From: Mucilaginibacter terrigena
GTDB taxonomy: Bacteria > Bacteroidota > Bacteroidia > Sphingobacteriales > Sphingobacteriaceae
Assembly (NCBI RefSeq): GCF_004168255.1
Contig: NZ_SEWG01000001.1
Coordinates: 744,001-808,000, forward strand
Direction of reading: 5' to 3'
DNA length: 64,000 bases
Positions 9,144-17,353 of the stretch are shown here, in pieces; position 1 is the stretch's first letter, and every line of letters begins with the position of its first letter. The notes under the pieces are model-generated. The model saw nothing but the letters and a program-made list of their open reading frames with translations, had not been told where the DNA came from and did not search any database. The position numbers were made by a program, and so were the translations under genes.

Positions 9144-9983
9144 ATGAAGCTACATACTATTGATACCGGCTTTTTTAAACTGGATGGCGGGGCGATGTTT
9201 GGGGTTGTGCCCAAATCATTGTGGAACAAAACCAACCCGGCTGATGATAAAAACCTATGCACCTGGGCCATGCGCTGCTTGCTGATAGAGGATGGTAAAC
9301 GCCTGATATTGGTTGATACCGGCATTGGTGATAAGCAGGACGAGAAATTTTTTAGCCATTATTACCTGCATGGCGATGCCACCATGGATAGCTCATTGGC
9401 GGCCAAAGGGTTTCACCGGGATGATATAACCGATGTATTTTTAACCCACCTTCATTTCGACCATGTGGGCGGTGCAGTTGTACGTAATAACGAACGGCTT
9501 TTGCCGGCCTTTAAAAACGCCACTTACTGGAGCAACCCGCAGCATTGGGACTGGGCGGTTAACCCTAACGACCGCGAAAAGGCTTCCTTCTTGAAAGAAA
9601 ACATAATGCCTATACAGCAAAGCGGGCAGTTGAGGTTTATCGATGCCAAAGATGGTGTAAGTTTTAGCGATAACATCAGCATCCGGTTTGCCTACGGCCA
9701 TACCGATGCCATGATGCTACCGCTGATAAATTACAAGGGCAAACAGGTTTTATATATGGCCGATCTGCTGCCATCTGTTGGCCATCTGCCCCTGCCCTAT
9801 GTAATGGCTTATGACATGTTCCCGCTAAAAACCCTGACCGAGAGAAAAATTTACTGGACTGAGGCCGTAGAGAAGGAATACATCCTTTACCTGGAGCACG
9901 ACCCCATAAACGAATGTTGCACCCTGCAGCAAACCGAAAAAGGCATCAGGGTTAAGGAGATATTCAGGTTAGATGAGGTATAA
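9144..9983 (+). CDS. MBL-fold metallo-hydrolase
   Basis: 279 residues with the metallo-beta-lactamase zinc motif LTHLHFDHVGG (about residues 100-110), a downstream GHTDAMM histidine, YMADLLP aspartate, and LEHDP near the C-terminus. The wording and length resemble the N-acyl-homoserine-lactonase/YtnP-like group, but substrate cannot be assigned; members include lactonases and phosphodiesterase-like hydrolases. No signal peptide is present, so it is cytosolic. It is divergent from the alcohol dehydrogenase gene, with about 180 bases between them. Confidence 0.8.
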   Translation: MKLHTIDTGFFKLDGGAMFGVVPKSLWNKTNPADDKNLCTWAMRCLLIEDGKRLILVDTGIGDKQDEKFFSHYYLHGDATMDSSLAAKGFHRDDITDVFLTHLHFDHVGGAVVRNNERLLPAFKNATYWSNPQHWDWAVNPNDREKASFLKENIMPIQQSGQLRFIDAKDGVSFSDNISIRFAYGHTDAMMLPLINYKGKQVLYMADLLPSVGHLPLPYVMAYDMFPLKTLTERKIYWTEAVEKEYILYLEHDPINECCTLQQTEKGIRVKEIFRLDEV

Positions 9984-10134
9984 TTTTTTAACGTTTAAGT
10001 AATTTTTTAGATAAACCTAATAAATTGGCCTGCAACAAATATTATTCCAAAAATAGCTTATCAAAATTTCTTTCATTTAATGGTAAAATACAGCCATAAT
10101 TGGCTATAAAATATTATTTTTAGAAACAAATTTG

Positions 10135-10142
10135 TAGCTTTG
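10135..10142 (+). promoter_or_regulatory. Bacteroidota -7 element upstream of rpoD
   Basis: TAGCTTTG matches the Bacteroidota -7 consensus TAnnTTTG and lies about 45 bases before the rpoD ATG. No convincing -33 TTG is placed 19 bases upstream, so the call rests on the -7 element only. Confidence 0.5.
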
Positions 10143-10184
10143 CACGTTCAATTCTAAATTCAAGAATCGAGGTTAATAAAATAA

Positions 10185-11045
10185 ATGAGACAACTCAAAA
10201 TAACTCAATCCATTACCAACCGTGAGTCACAGTCCCTCGACAAATATCTTCACGAAATTGGTAAAGTTGACCTAATAACTGCCGAAGAAGAAGTAATCTT
10301 AGCACAGAAAATTAGAGAAGGCGATCAGGCTGCGTTAGAGCGCTTAACAAAAACGAACCTTCGTTTTGTGGTATCGGTAGCTAAGCAATATCAAAACCAG
10401 GGACTTACCCTTGGCGACCTTATAAACGAAGGTAACTTAGGCCTTATTAAGGCCGCAAAACGCTTTGACGAAACAAAGGGGTTCAAATTTATATCATACG
10501 CCGTTTGGTGGATCCGCCAGTCGATATTACAGGCCATTGCCGAGCAAAGCCGTATTGTGCGTTTACCTCTAAACCAGGTTGGGTCACTCAGCAAAATAAG
10601 TAAAGCATTTTCAAAGCTTGAGCAGGAGTACGAACGCGAGCCATCGCCCGAAGAACTTGCCGATATGCTGGAAACCACTGTAGATAAGATATCTGATACG
10701 CTGAGCAACAGCGGGCGCCATGTATCTATGGATGCGCCGTTTGTACAAGGCGAAGAGAACACACTGCTGGATGTATTGGAAAACCAGGAACCCAATACAG
10801 ATTCTATCCTGATCAACGAGTCGCTGTCTGAAGAGATCAAACGGTCGTTATCTACCTTAACCGAGCGCGAGCGCGAGATCATTGTTCTGTTCTTCGGTTT
10901 GGGAAGCAACCACCCGCTATCGCTGGAAGAAATTGGCGAAAAGTTTAATTTAACCCGCGAGCGTGTTCGCCAGATAAAAGATAAAGCTTTACAACGGTTA
11001 CGCCATACTTCGCGTAGCAAGATCTTGAAATCATACTTAGGATAA
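10185..11045 (+). CDS. rpoD: Primary RNA polymerase sigma factor RpoD/SigA
   Basis: 286 residues of the sigma-70 family. Region 1.2 ([20 protein letters not shown]) is near residue 18, region 2 contains [19 protein letters not shown] and [19 protein letters not shown], region 3 follows, and region 4 has the helix-turn-helix [20 protein letters not shown]. There is no region 1.1, which is normal for the short vegetative sigma factor of Bacteroidota. It directs the TTG/TAnnTTTG promoters seen in this window. A clear terminator follows immediately. The ATG at 10185 is preceded by an AT-rich leader containing a -7 element. Confidence 0.97.
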   Translation: MRQLKITQSITNRESQSLDKYLHEIGKVDLITAEEEVILAQKIREGDQAALERLTKTNLRFVVSVAKQYQNQGLTLGDLINEGNLGLIKAAKRFDETKGFKFISYAVWWIRQSILQAIAEQSRIVRLPLNQVGSLSKISKAFSKLEQEYEREPSPEELADMLETTVDKISDTLSNSGRHVSMDAPFVQGEENTLLDVLENQEPNTDSILINESLSEEIKRSLSTLTEREREIIVLFFGLGSNHPLSLEEIGEKFNLTRERVRQIKDKALQRLRHTSRSKILKSYLG

Positions 11046-11062
11046 CTATAGGTTAAAATATT

Positions 11063-11094
11063 AAGCCCCCGTTTAAACAAGCGGGGGCTTTTTT
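11063..11094 (+). terminator. Rho-independent terminator after rpoD
   Basis: A nine-base stem AAGCCCCCG / CGGGGGCTT is followed by a T-run, 18 bases after the rpoD stop. Confidence 0.93.
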
Positions 11095-11107
11095 ATGTTA
11101 TAAACTT

Positions 11108-11812
11108 ATGGATCCATCCGGCTACGAACACTTATCTCCTGCCGAAGCAATAGCTTACCAGGAAGAGTTACGCCATAAGATCAGTATCCACGAGCTTACC
11201 AAACCAATTAACACGATAGCCGGTGCAGATATTTCCTTTGATAGAAATTCGGACATACTTTACGCCGGAATAGTAGTTTTTAAATACCCCGAAATGACCG
11301 TAATTGCCACTTCGACAGCGATATCGCACACCGAGTTCCCATATATCTCGGGCCTGCTCGCTTTTCGCGAAGTGCCCGCATTATTTAATGCATGGAACAA
11401 CCTTTATACAAAACCCGATGTACTGGTGCTTGATGGCCAGGGCATTGCTCATGAGCGGCGCATGGGCATAGCCACACATTTTGGCCTGTTAACCAATGTG
11501 CCAACCATAGGCAGCGCCAAAAGCAGGCTATATGGTAAATACCAGGAGCCCGCCGATAAAATATTTGCCGAAAGCCCTATGTATGATAAGGGTGAACTGA
11601 TAGGCATAGCACTACGCAGCAAAGAAAACTGCAACCCTATTTACATATCGCCGGGGCATAATATTAATATGCAGCAAAGTGTTGATGTGATAAAAAAATG
11701 CATCCGCGGCTATCGCATACCCGAGCCTACAAGGCAGGCCCATTTCCTGGTAAACAAGATAAGGGTAGAGAACAGCGAAAAAAATAACCGGCAATACAAT
11801 TTATTTGATTGA
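11108..11812 (+). CDS. nfi: Endonuclease V (deoxyinosine 3'-endonuclease)
   Basis: 234 residues of the endonuclease V family. Visible catalytic motifs are IAGADISFD (first Asp), PYISGLLAFREVP (Glu), and VLDGQGIAHERRMGIATHFG (second Asp). The enzyme nicks DNA near deoxyinosine in repair of deaminated adenine, and acts in the cytosol with a divalent metal. Length matches the family (about 220-230). It leads a group of three plus-strand genes, the next two being a small membrane protein and an ABC ATPase; their relation to DNA repair is not evident. Confidence 0.94.
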   Translation: MDPSGYEHLSPAEAIAYQEELRHKISIHELTKPINTIAGADISFDRNSDILYAGIVVFKYPEMTVIATSTAISHTEFPYISGLLAFREVPALFNAWNNLYTKPDVLVLDGQGIAHERRMGIATHFGLLTNVPTIGSAKSRLYGKYQEPADKIFAESPMYDKGELIGIALRSKENCNPIYISPGHNINMQQSVDVIKKCIRGYRIPEPTRQAHFLVNKIRVENSEKNNRQYNLFD

Positions 11813-11834
11813 TTTACGTATAGTATCCAATCAA

Positions 11835-12146
11835 ATGCGACGCCTAACCACCCTCACCCTTCAATATTACCGGTCGTTGCTGCTTTACAATATCACCTTT
11901 ACAATTCTTTGTGTTTTTTTAATTGGCCTGGGCGTAGGTACAAACCCGGCGGGTTTTTTCTTTTCAAAGCTCATAGGGTTTGCGGCGGCAGCAGGCTTGC
12001 ATTACTTTTCATCAGCCAAAACATATTTTTACTATCGCAACGCGGGTTTAACTATCAGGCGTTTGTACGTTTACGCCTATTTAATTGATGTAGCTGTTTT
12101 CATCCTGTCAACCATCATATTTATAATATGCCGCCACTTATTTTAA
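11835..12146 (+). CDS. Small membrane protein, probable partner of the ABC ATPase
   Basis: About 103 residues with three predicted membrane helices (around SLLLYNITFTILCVFLIG, FFFSKLIGFAAAAGLHYF and YLIDVAVFILSTIIFIICRH). ATG 11835 is preferred over a TTG at 11805 that would overlap the endonuclease V gene. Its 3' end overlaps the ABC ATPase gene by 19 bases, so the two are translationally linked. It is much smaller than a normal ABC permease. I do not recognise a named family; a two-component ABC system with a minimal membrane subunit is inference. Confidence 0.6.
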   Translation: MRRLTTLTLQYYRSLLLYNITFTILCVFLIGLGVGTNPAGFFFSKLIGFAAAAGLHYFSSAKTYFYYRNAGLTIRRLYVYAYLIDVAVFILSTIIFIICRHLF

Positions 12147-12790
12147 AGGTTGATAGCGTTCAGCTGGCTTTTAACGATCGCAGAATACTACAGGATGTTC
12201 ATCTTGAATGCAGGCAGGGCCAGGTAATTGGCTTATTAGGCAGGAACGGAAGCGGTAAATCATCATTATTAAGGATCATCTTCGGTACGTTGCAAGCCTC
12301 ATACAAATATGTGAGTATTAACGGTGATTTTATTCACAAAGGGTATCAGAACAACCGGATAGCCTATTTGCCGCAGCATGGTTATTTACCTGATAATATT
12401 AAAATTAGCAAACTTGCAAAAATGCTTGTTGACGAATATTGTTGGGATGAGTTTAACGCCCTTGATATATACCGGCAGCACTCTCATAAAAAGCCGGGGC
12501 AATTATCGGGCGGTGAGTTAAGGCAGCTGGAAATGCTGATGATCATTCACAGCAGGGCCGGTTTTATTTTACTGGACGAGCCGTTTACGCATATCTCGCC
12601 TATCCAGGCCGATGAATTTAAACCCGTTATCCGCGCTTGTGCAAAACGCAAGGGCATTATCATTACCGATCATCAATACTATAATATATTGGAAGTAAGC
12701 GACAAAGTAATTTTATTGAATAACGGGGCCACAAAACATATTACCGATAACGATGAATTAATTACTTACGGTTATCTTAGCGGTAAATAA
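12128..12790 (+). CDS. ABC transporter ATP-binding protein
   Basis: 220 residues, a single nucleotide-binding domain: Walker A GRNGSGKSSL at about residue 35, ABC signature LSGGELRQLE, Walker B FILLDEPFTHI, and the switch histidine in IIITDHQYY. The start ATG at 12128 lies inside the end of the small membrane protein gene. The D-loop after Walker B reads EPFTHISPIQ, departing from the usual SALD, which resembles LptB-like ATPases in part. It powers an unknown transport or membrane-remodelling step with its small partner; a full-size permease is absent from the neighbourhood. Confidence 0.85.
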   Translation: MPPLILKVDSVQLAFNDRRILQDVHLECRQGQVIGLLGRNGSGKSSLLRIIFGTLQASYKYVSINGDFIHKGYQNNRIAYLPQHGYLPDNIKISKLAKMLVDEYCWDEFNALDIYRQHSHKKPGQLSGGELRQLEMLMIIHSRAGFILLDEPFTHISPIQADEFKPVIRACAKRKGIIITDHQYYNILEVSDKVILLNNGATKHITDNDELITYGYLSGK

Positions 12791-12803
12791 ACAATAACCC
12801 GCA

Positions 12804-13595
12804 ATGACTATCCCTATTTACCAGGCCGATGCTTTTACCGATAAACTGTTTGGCGGCAACCCCGCTGCTATTTGTCCGCTGGATGAATGGCTGCCCGACG
12901 AAACCATGCAGAAAATAGCGCTGGAGAACAACCTTGCCGAAACCGCTTTTTTTGTAAAAAACGAAACGGGCTACCTGCTGCGCTGGTTTACCCCCGAGCT
13001 GGAAATAGACCTTTGCGGCCATGCCACGCTGGCATCGGCACATATCTTATTTACCGAGTTGGGATACAACGCTGATACTATAAATTTTGATACCATTAAG
13101 GCCGGCACGCTGGTTGTTAAGCGCGATGGCGATAAATATTCGATGGATTTCCCCTCGCGCCCGCCATTTGCCGCGGATAAACCCGAAGGATTAATTGAAG
13201 CCCTTGGCGGTAAAAAACCAAAAGAGATCTTGCGCAGCCGAGATTATATGCTGGTTTATGATACCCAGGAAGATATACTTGATATGAAGCCCGATCACTT
13301 CGCTTTGGCTAAGATAGACAGTTTGGGAATTATAGTTACCGCGCCCGGTAAAGATGTTGATTTTGTATCGCGTTTTTTTGCCCCCTCGGCAGGTATCCCC
13401 GAAGACCCTGTTACGGGCTCGGCGCATTGCAACCTTATACCCTATTGGGCGGGCAAACTGGGTAAAAACATTTTGCATGCCTACCAGGTAAGTCCCCGCA
13501 AAGGCGAGCTTTGGTGTGAGTTAAAAGGCGACAGGGTGATAATGGCAGGTAAAGCGGTTACTTATCTTAAAGGTTCTATCGAGGTAAAAGGTTAA
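12804..13595 (+). CDS. PhzF family isomerase/epimerase-like protein
   Basis: 263 residues of the PhzF / diaminopimelate-epimerase-like fold. Typical landmarks are IYQADAFTDKLFGGNPAAIC at the N-terminus, ENNLAETAFF with the catalytic glutamate, DLCGHATLASAH, and GIPEDPVTGSAHCNL in the second half. PhzF itself isomerises a phenazine precursor, but stand-alone relatives like this one have unknown substrates and no phenazine genes are nearby. Cytosolic. It starts 13 bases after the ABC ATPase gene. Its stop codon lies inside the left arm of an inverted repeat (13582-13642). Confidence 0.87.
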   Translation: MTIPIYQADAFTDKLFGGNPAAICPLDEWLPDETMQKIALENNLAETAFFVKNETGYLLRWFTPELEIDLCGHATLASAHILFTELGYNADTINFDTIKAGTLVVKRDGDKYSMDFPSRPPFAADKPEGLIEALGGKKPKEILRSRDYMLVYDTQEDILDMKPDHFALAKIDSLGIIVTAPGKDVDFVSRFFAPSAGIPEDPVTGSAHCNLIPYWAGKLGKNILHAYQVSPRKGELWCELKGDRVIMAGKAVTYLKGSIEVKG

Positions 13596-13642
13596 GCGTT
13601 AAAGGTAAAAGGCCTCGCTCTAAAACCTTTAACCTTTTACCT
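13582..13642. repeat. Intergenic inverted repeat between phzF-like gene and smc
   Basis: AGGTAAAAGGTTAA (13582-13595) is inverted as TTAACCTTTTACCT (13629-13642). A second, partial copy (AAAGGTAAAAGG, 13601-13612) is nested inside. The left arm includes the phzF stop codon, so the element may also act as a terminator. Confidence 0.75.
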
Positions 13643-13705
13643 TTCAGCTTTCGCCTAAAATCATTATTTTCCGACCTCAATTTTATATAGAGCACAGCAG
13701 TATTA

Positions 13706-16700
13706 ATGCAACTTACCAGGTTAGAAATCAAGGGCTTCAAAAGCTTTGGCGATAAGATCACCATTAATTTTAATGAGGGTGTTACCGCTATTGTAGGCCC
13801 TAATGGCTGCGGTAAAAGTAATGTTGTAGATGCAATACGCTGGGTGTTGGGCGAGCAAAGCACCCGTGCGCTTCGTTCCGAGAAGATGGACAACATCATT
13901 TTTAATGGCACCAAAAGCCGCAAGGCAGCCAACCTGGCCGAAGTATCGTTAACCTTTGATAACACCAAAAACGTACTCCCTACCGATTATTCGCAGGTTA
14001 CACTTACGCGCAGGCTTTACCGTACCGGTGAAAGCGAATATCGCCTTAACGATGTACAGTGCCGCTTAAAGGATATTACCGACCTTTTTCTGGATACGGG
14101 TATTGGTTCGGATTCCTACGCCATCATCGAGTTGAAGATGATCGACGAGATCATCAACAACAAAGAAGGCTCGCGCCGTAATTTGTTTGAGGAAGCATCG
14201 GGGATCTCTAAATACAAGCTCCGTAAAAAGCAAACGTTCAGCAAGTTAAAAGATACCGAAGCCGATTTGGAACGTGTTGAGGACCTACTCTTTGAAATAG
14301 AAAAGAATTTAAAAACGCTGGAGAACCAGGCCAAAAAAACCGAGCGTTATTATAAGCTGCGCGACCAGTATAAAGCGCTAAGCATTTCGCTGGCGTCCTT
14401 CCGTATAGCCAATTTCAGTAGATCGCTTGCCGAAATTGAGGGCAAGGAACAGATCAGGCGCGAGGAAAAATCGGGCATTGCTACACAGATAGATAAACTG
14501 GAAGCCGCTTTACAACAGGATAAGTTAGATAGCCTGACAAAAGAAAAGAACCTTGCCGCACAGCAAAAAGCCAGCAACGAGTTTACGGCCAGGATCCGTG
14601 CGTATGAAAGCGAGAAACGGGTAAAGAACGAACAGTTAAAAAATCAGCAGGATAAAGAGGCCCGCTTAAAGGATGAGCTGGAACGCGATAACAACCAGTT
14701 CAAACACGTACAGTATAATATCAAGCGCCTTAACGAGGAAAAGCTACAGGAAGACGAAAACCTGCAAAGCATTACCTCCCGCGTAGCGGAACTGAAGGAA
14801 GCGGTTGATGAACTGCGTGCCCAACAGGCCGAAGCCCGTAACGAGCTTAACGAACTAAACAGCATAAACGGCCGCCTGCAAAACCAGGTTTACAAAGCCG
14901 AAAAAGATATCGATATCCTGAACATACAACAGCAGGCGCTTGAGCAGGAAAGCCAGCGCAACATGCAGGATACCACCAACAAGGAAGCCGAGCTTTCGCA
15001 TTTCAACACGGTAGTTGCCGAACTGCAGGCCCGTGTAGAAACCCTTAAAAGCGAATACGACCAGGCTGTTGAGGCCGAAAACAAATTGCAGGAACAGGTT
15101 GCCGAAACCGAAACCGAACTAAAAACCATAACCGACAGCATTGCCGCCGACGGCCGTAAGCTGGATGCCAAACAAAACGAATATAACCTTACCAAAAGTT
15201 TGGTTGATAATTTGGAGGGCTTCCCCGAGAGTATCCGTTTCCTGAAAAAGAACACCAACTGGGCTAAAACAGTCACCCTGTTTAGCGATATTTTGTTTTG
15301 TAAGGAAGAATACCGCGTAGCGATAGAAAACTACCTGGAGCCCCTAATGAACCACTACGTGGTGAATACTTACGATGAGGCCATAGCGGCCATCAACCTG
15401 CTAAGCAATTCATCAAAAGGGCGGGCGCAGTTTTTTATATTGGATAATTACGAAGCCACCTCTAAATCTCCCCCGAAAGGGGAGACTTTATCTTCTGAAG
15501 CCCTCTCCTTCGGGGAAGGTTTGGGTGGGGCTCCTGCCCTATCTGTTGTGGAAGTTGAAGAGCGCTACAAGCCGCTTTGTAACCATCTGCTAAAAAACGT
15601 TTATTTAGTAAATGACGCAACAGAGAACGACATCAATGCCATACAATTACCGGATGGTGTAGTGTTGATAGGTAAAAGCGGCAAGTTCAATAAATCTAAA
15701 CATACTATGGCCGGTGGCTCGGTTGGGTTGTTTGAGGGTAAGCGTATCGGCAGGGCTAAAAATTTGGATAACCTTTTAAAGGAAATTAAACAAGCCGAAA
15801 GCCGCATCCAAAATTTTAAGAATAAAAATGAGGAGCTGCAAAGCCGGTTGGCCGCATTAAAGGCATCCAACAAAAGCAACGAATTACGCCAGCAGCAGTA
15901 TGAGCTAAACCAGGTTAATACCGAACTGATCACCGTTAAAACCAAGCAGGAACAATACCAGGCCTTTATTGAGAACAGCCTAAACCGCAAACAGGATATT
16001 GCCAACAAGGTTGCAGGCATTAAAAACGACATCATTACCCTTGGCCCGCAGCTGGTAGAACTAAAAGAGCAAAAGCAAGTTCAGGCCGAATTGCTGCTGG
16101 ATAAGCAACAGGCCTTTAACGAACTGAACGAAATGGTTACGGTGCAATCTAACACCTACAACCAGGAGAACATCCGTTTCCACCAACAGCAAAATAAGGT
16201 ATCGGGATTACTAAAAGATCTTGACTACCGCGAAACACAACTGGAACATCTGGATGTACGTATCCGCCAGAATAATATCGAGCTTGAAAAAGCAAAAGCC
16301 GCAATATTAGAAAACCTGCAGCAAACCGGCGACAGCGACGAGAGCCTGCTGGAAATGTACGAACAAAAGGAAGCCTTGGAGAAAGGCACTGCCGAAGCTG
16401 AGCAGGAATATTATGCATGGCGCGCAACCATTACCGAAAGCGAGAACGAGGTATCCAAACTCCGCCAGCGTAAAGACCAGACCGAGGCTTTAGAGAACGA
16501 ACTGAAAGACGAGCGTAACAACCTTAAACTGGAATTGAACGCCCTTCGAGAACGCCTTTCTGTTGAGTTTAACGTAGACATAAACGACCTGCTGGAGATT
16601 GACAGCACCGAAACCGGCGATGAAGATGAGATCCGTGACAAAACGGAGAAACTGAAACGCCAACTGGATGATTTTGGCGCAATTAACCCTATGGCGGTTG

Positions 16701-17281
16701 AGGCCTATAACGAAATGAGCGAACGTCATACCTTTATCCAGGATCAGAAGAAGGACCTTGCCGAGGCTAAAGCATCGCTGCTGGCAACCATTAAGGAAAT
16801 TGATGATACGGCTAAAGAAAAATTCATGTCGGCATTTACAATGGTGCGCGAGAATTTCATCAAGGTATTCCGTTCGCTGTTTAACGAGGAGGATTCCTGC
16901 GACCTGATATTGAGCAACCCTGAACAGCCGCTTGAATCGGAAATAGATATTATTGCAAGGCCTAAAGGGAAACGCCCGCTATCCATAAACCAGCTTTCGG
17001 GTGGCGAAAAAACGCTTACAGCCACGGCTATCCTGTTCTCGCTTTACCTGTTAAAGCCCGCTCCCTTCTGTATTTTTGATGAGGTGGATGCTCCGTTGGA
17101 TGATACCAATATCGATAAATTCAATAATATTATCCGCAAGTTCTCTACCGAGTCGCAGTTCATTATTATATCGCATAATAAGCGCACCATCGCCTGTACA
17201 GATATTATTTATGGTGTTACTATGGTAGAGCAGGGAATATCACGGGTAGTGCCTGTAGACCTGCGCGAATTAGCTGATTAA
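13706..17281 (+). CDS. smc: Chromosome segregation protein SMC
   Basis: 1191 residues with full SMC architecture: N-terminal ATPase half with Walker A GPNGCGKSNVVDAIRWVLGE, long coiled coil, hinge around residues 510-690, return coiled coil, and C-terminal half with INQLSGGEKTLTATAILFSL and the Walker B FCIFDEVDAPLDDTN. It organises and condenses the chromosome with ScpA/ScpB. The hinge contains an unusual proline-, serine- and glycine-rich insert (roughly residues 586-611, KSPPKGETLSSEALSFGEGL) encoded by a hairpin-forming stretch at 15460-15535 that looks like an intergenic repeat element kept in frame. Flanking residues (FFILDNYEA before, VVEVEERYKPLCNHLL after) are normal hinge sequence. 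A bidirectional terminator follows the gene. Confidence 0.97.
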   Translation: MQLTRLEIKGFKSFGDKITINFNEGVTAIVGPNGCGKSNVVDAIRWVLGEQSTRALRSEKMDNIIFNGTKSRKAANLAEVSLTFDNTKNVLPTDYSQVTLTRRLYRTGESEYRLNDVQCRLKDITDLFLDTGIGSDSYAIIELKMIDEIINNKEGSRRNLFEEASGISKYKLRKKQTFSKLKDTEADLERVEDLLFEIEKNLKTLENQAKKTERYYKLRDQYKALSISLASFRIANFSRSLAEIEGKEQIRREEKSGIATQIDKLEAALQQDKLDSLTKEKNLAAQQKASNEFTARIRAYESEKRVKNEQLKNQQDKEARLKDELERDNNQFKHVQYNIKRLNEEKLQEDENLQSITSRVAELKEAVDELRAQQAEARNELNELNSINGRLQNQVYKAEKDIDILNIQQQALEQESQRNMQDTTNKEAELSHFNTVVAELQARVETLKSEYDQAVEAENKLQEQVAETETELKTITDSIAADGRKLDAKQNEYNLTKSLVDNLEGFPESIRFLKKNTNWAKTVTLFSDILFCKEEYRVAIENYLEPLMNHYVVNTYDEAIAAINLLSNSSKGRAQFFILDNYEATSKSPPKGETLSSEALSFGEGLGGAPALSVVEVEERYKPLCNHLLKNVYLVNDATENDINAIQLPDGVVLIGKSGKFNKSKHTMAGGSVGLFEGKRIGRAKNLDNLLKEIKQAESRIQNFKNKNEELQSRLAALKASNKSNELRQQQYELNQVNTELITVKTKQEQYQAFIENSLNRKQDIANKVAGIKNDIITLGPQLVELKEQKQVQAELLLDKQQAFNELNEMVTVQSNTYNQENIRFHQQQNKVSGLLKDLDYRETQLEHLDVRIRQNNIELEKAKAAILENLQQTGDSDESLLEMYEQKEALEKGTAEAEQEYYAWRATITESENEVSKLRQRKDQTEALENELKDERNNLKLELNALRERLSVEFNVDINDLLEIDSTETGDEDEIRDKTEKLKRQLDDFGAINPMAVEAYNEMSERHTFIQDQKKDLAEAKASLLATIKEIDDTAKEKFMSAFTMVRENFIKVFRSLFNEEDSCDLILSNPEQPLESEIDIIARPKGKRPLSINQLSGGEKTLTATAILFSLYLLKPAPFCIFDEVDAPLDDTNIDKFNNIIRKFSTESQFIIISHNKRTIACTDIIYGVTMVEQGISRVVPVDLRELAD
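15460..15535. repeat. Hairpin-forming repeat element in frame inside smc
   Basis: The stretch contains TCTCCCC-CGAAA-GGGGAGA (perfect 7-base stem at 15467-15485) followed by CCCTCTCCTTCGGGGAAGG and GGTTTGGGTGGGG. This wording resembles the short GC-rich palindromic repeats found between genes in Bacteroidota, unlike the AT-richer coding sequence on both sides. It is translated in frame as an extra Pro/Ser/Gly-rich segment of the SMC hinge. Confidence 0.65.
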
Positions 17282-17304
17282 ATATCAAAACCTACTGCAT
17301 AAAA

Positions 17305-17336
17305 AAGGCCCCGAATAAAATCGGGGCCTTTCGTTT
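17305..17336. terminator. Bidirectional terminator between smc and the S41 peptidase gene
   Basis: A 10-base perfect stem AAGGCCCCGA / TCGGGGCCTT (17305-17314 with 17321-17330) has A-run on the left and T-rich sequence on the right. It serves convergent genes. Confidence 0.9.
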
Positions 17337-17353
17337 TAATAACAAGCTAAGTA

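Noticed and set aside
10391..11080. 229-codon open frame on the minus strand
   Set aside because: Antisense to rpoD, serine-rich shadow of the real coding frame with no family resemblance.
14890..15276. Minus-strand open frame inside smc
   Set aside because: Leucine/serine-rich antisense of the coiled coil, with no start context or known motif.
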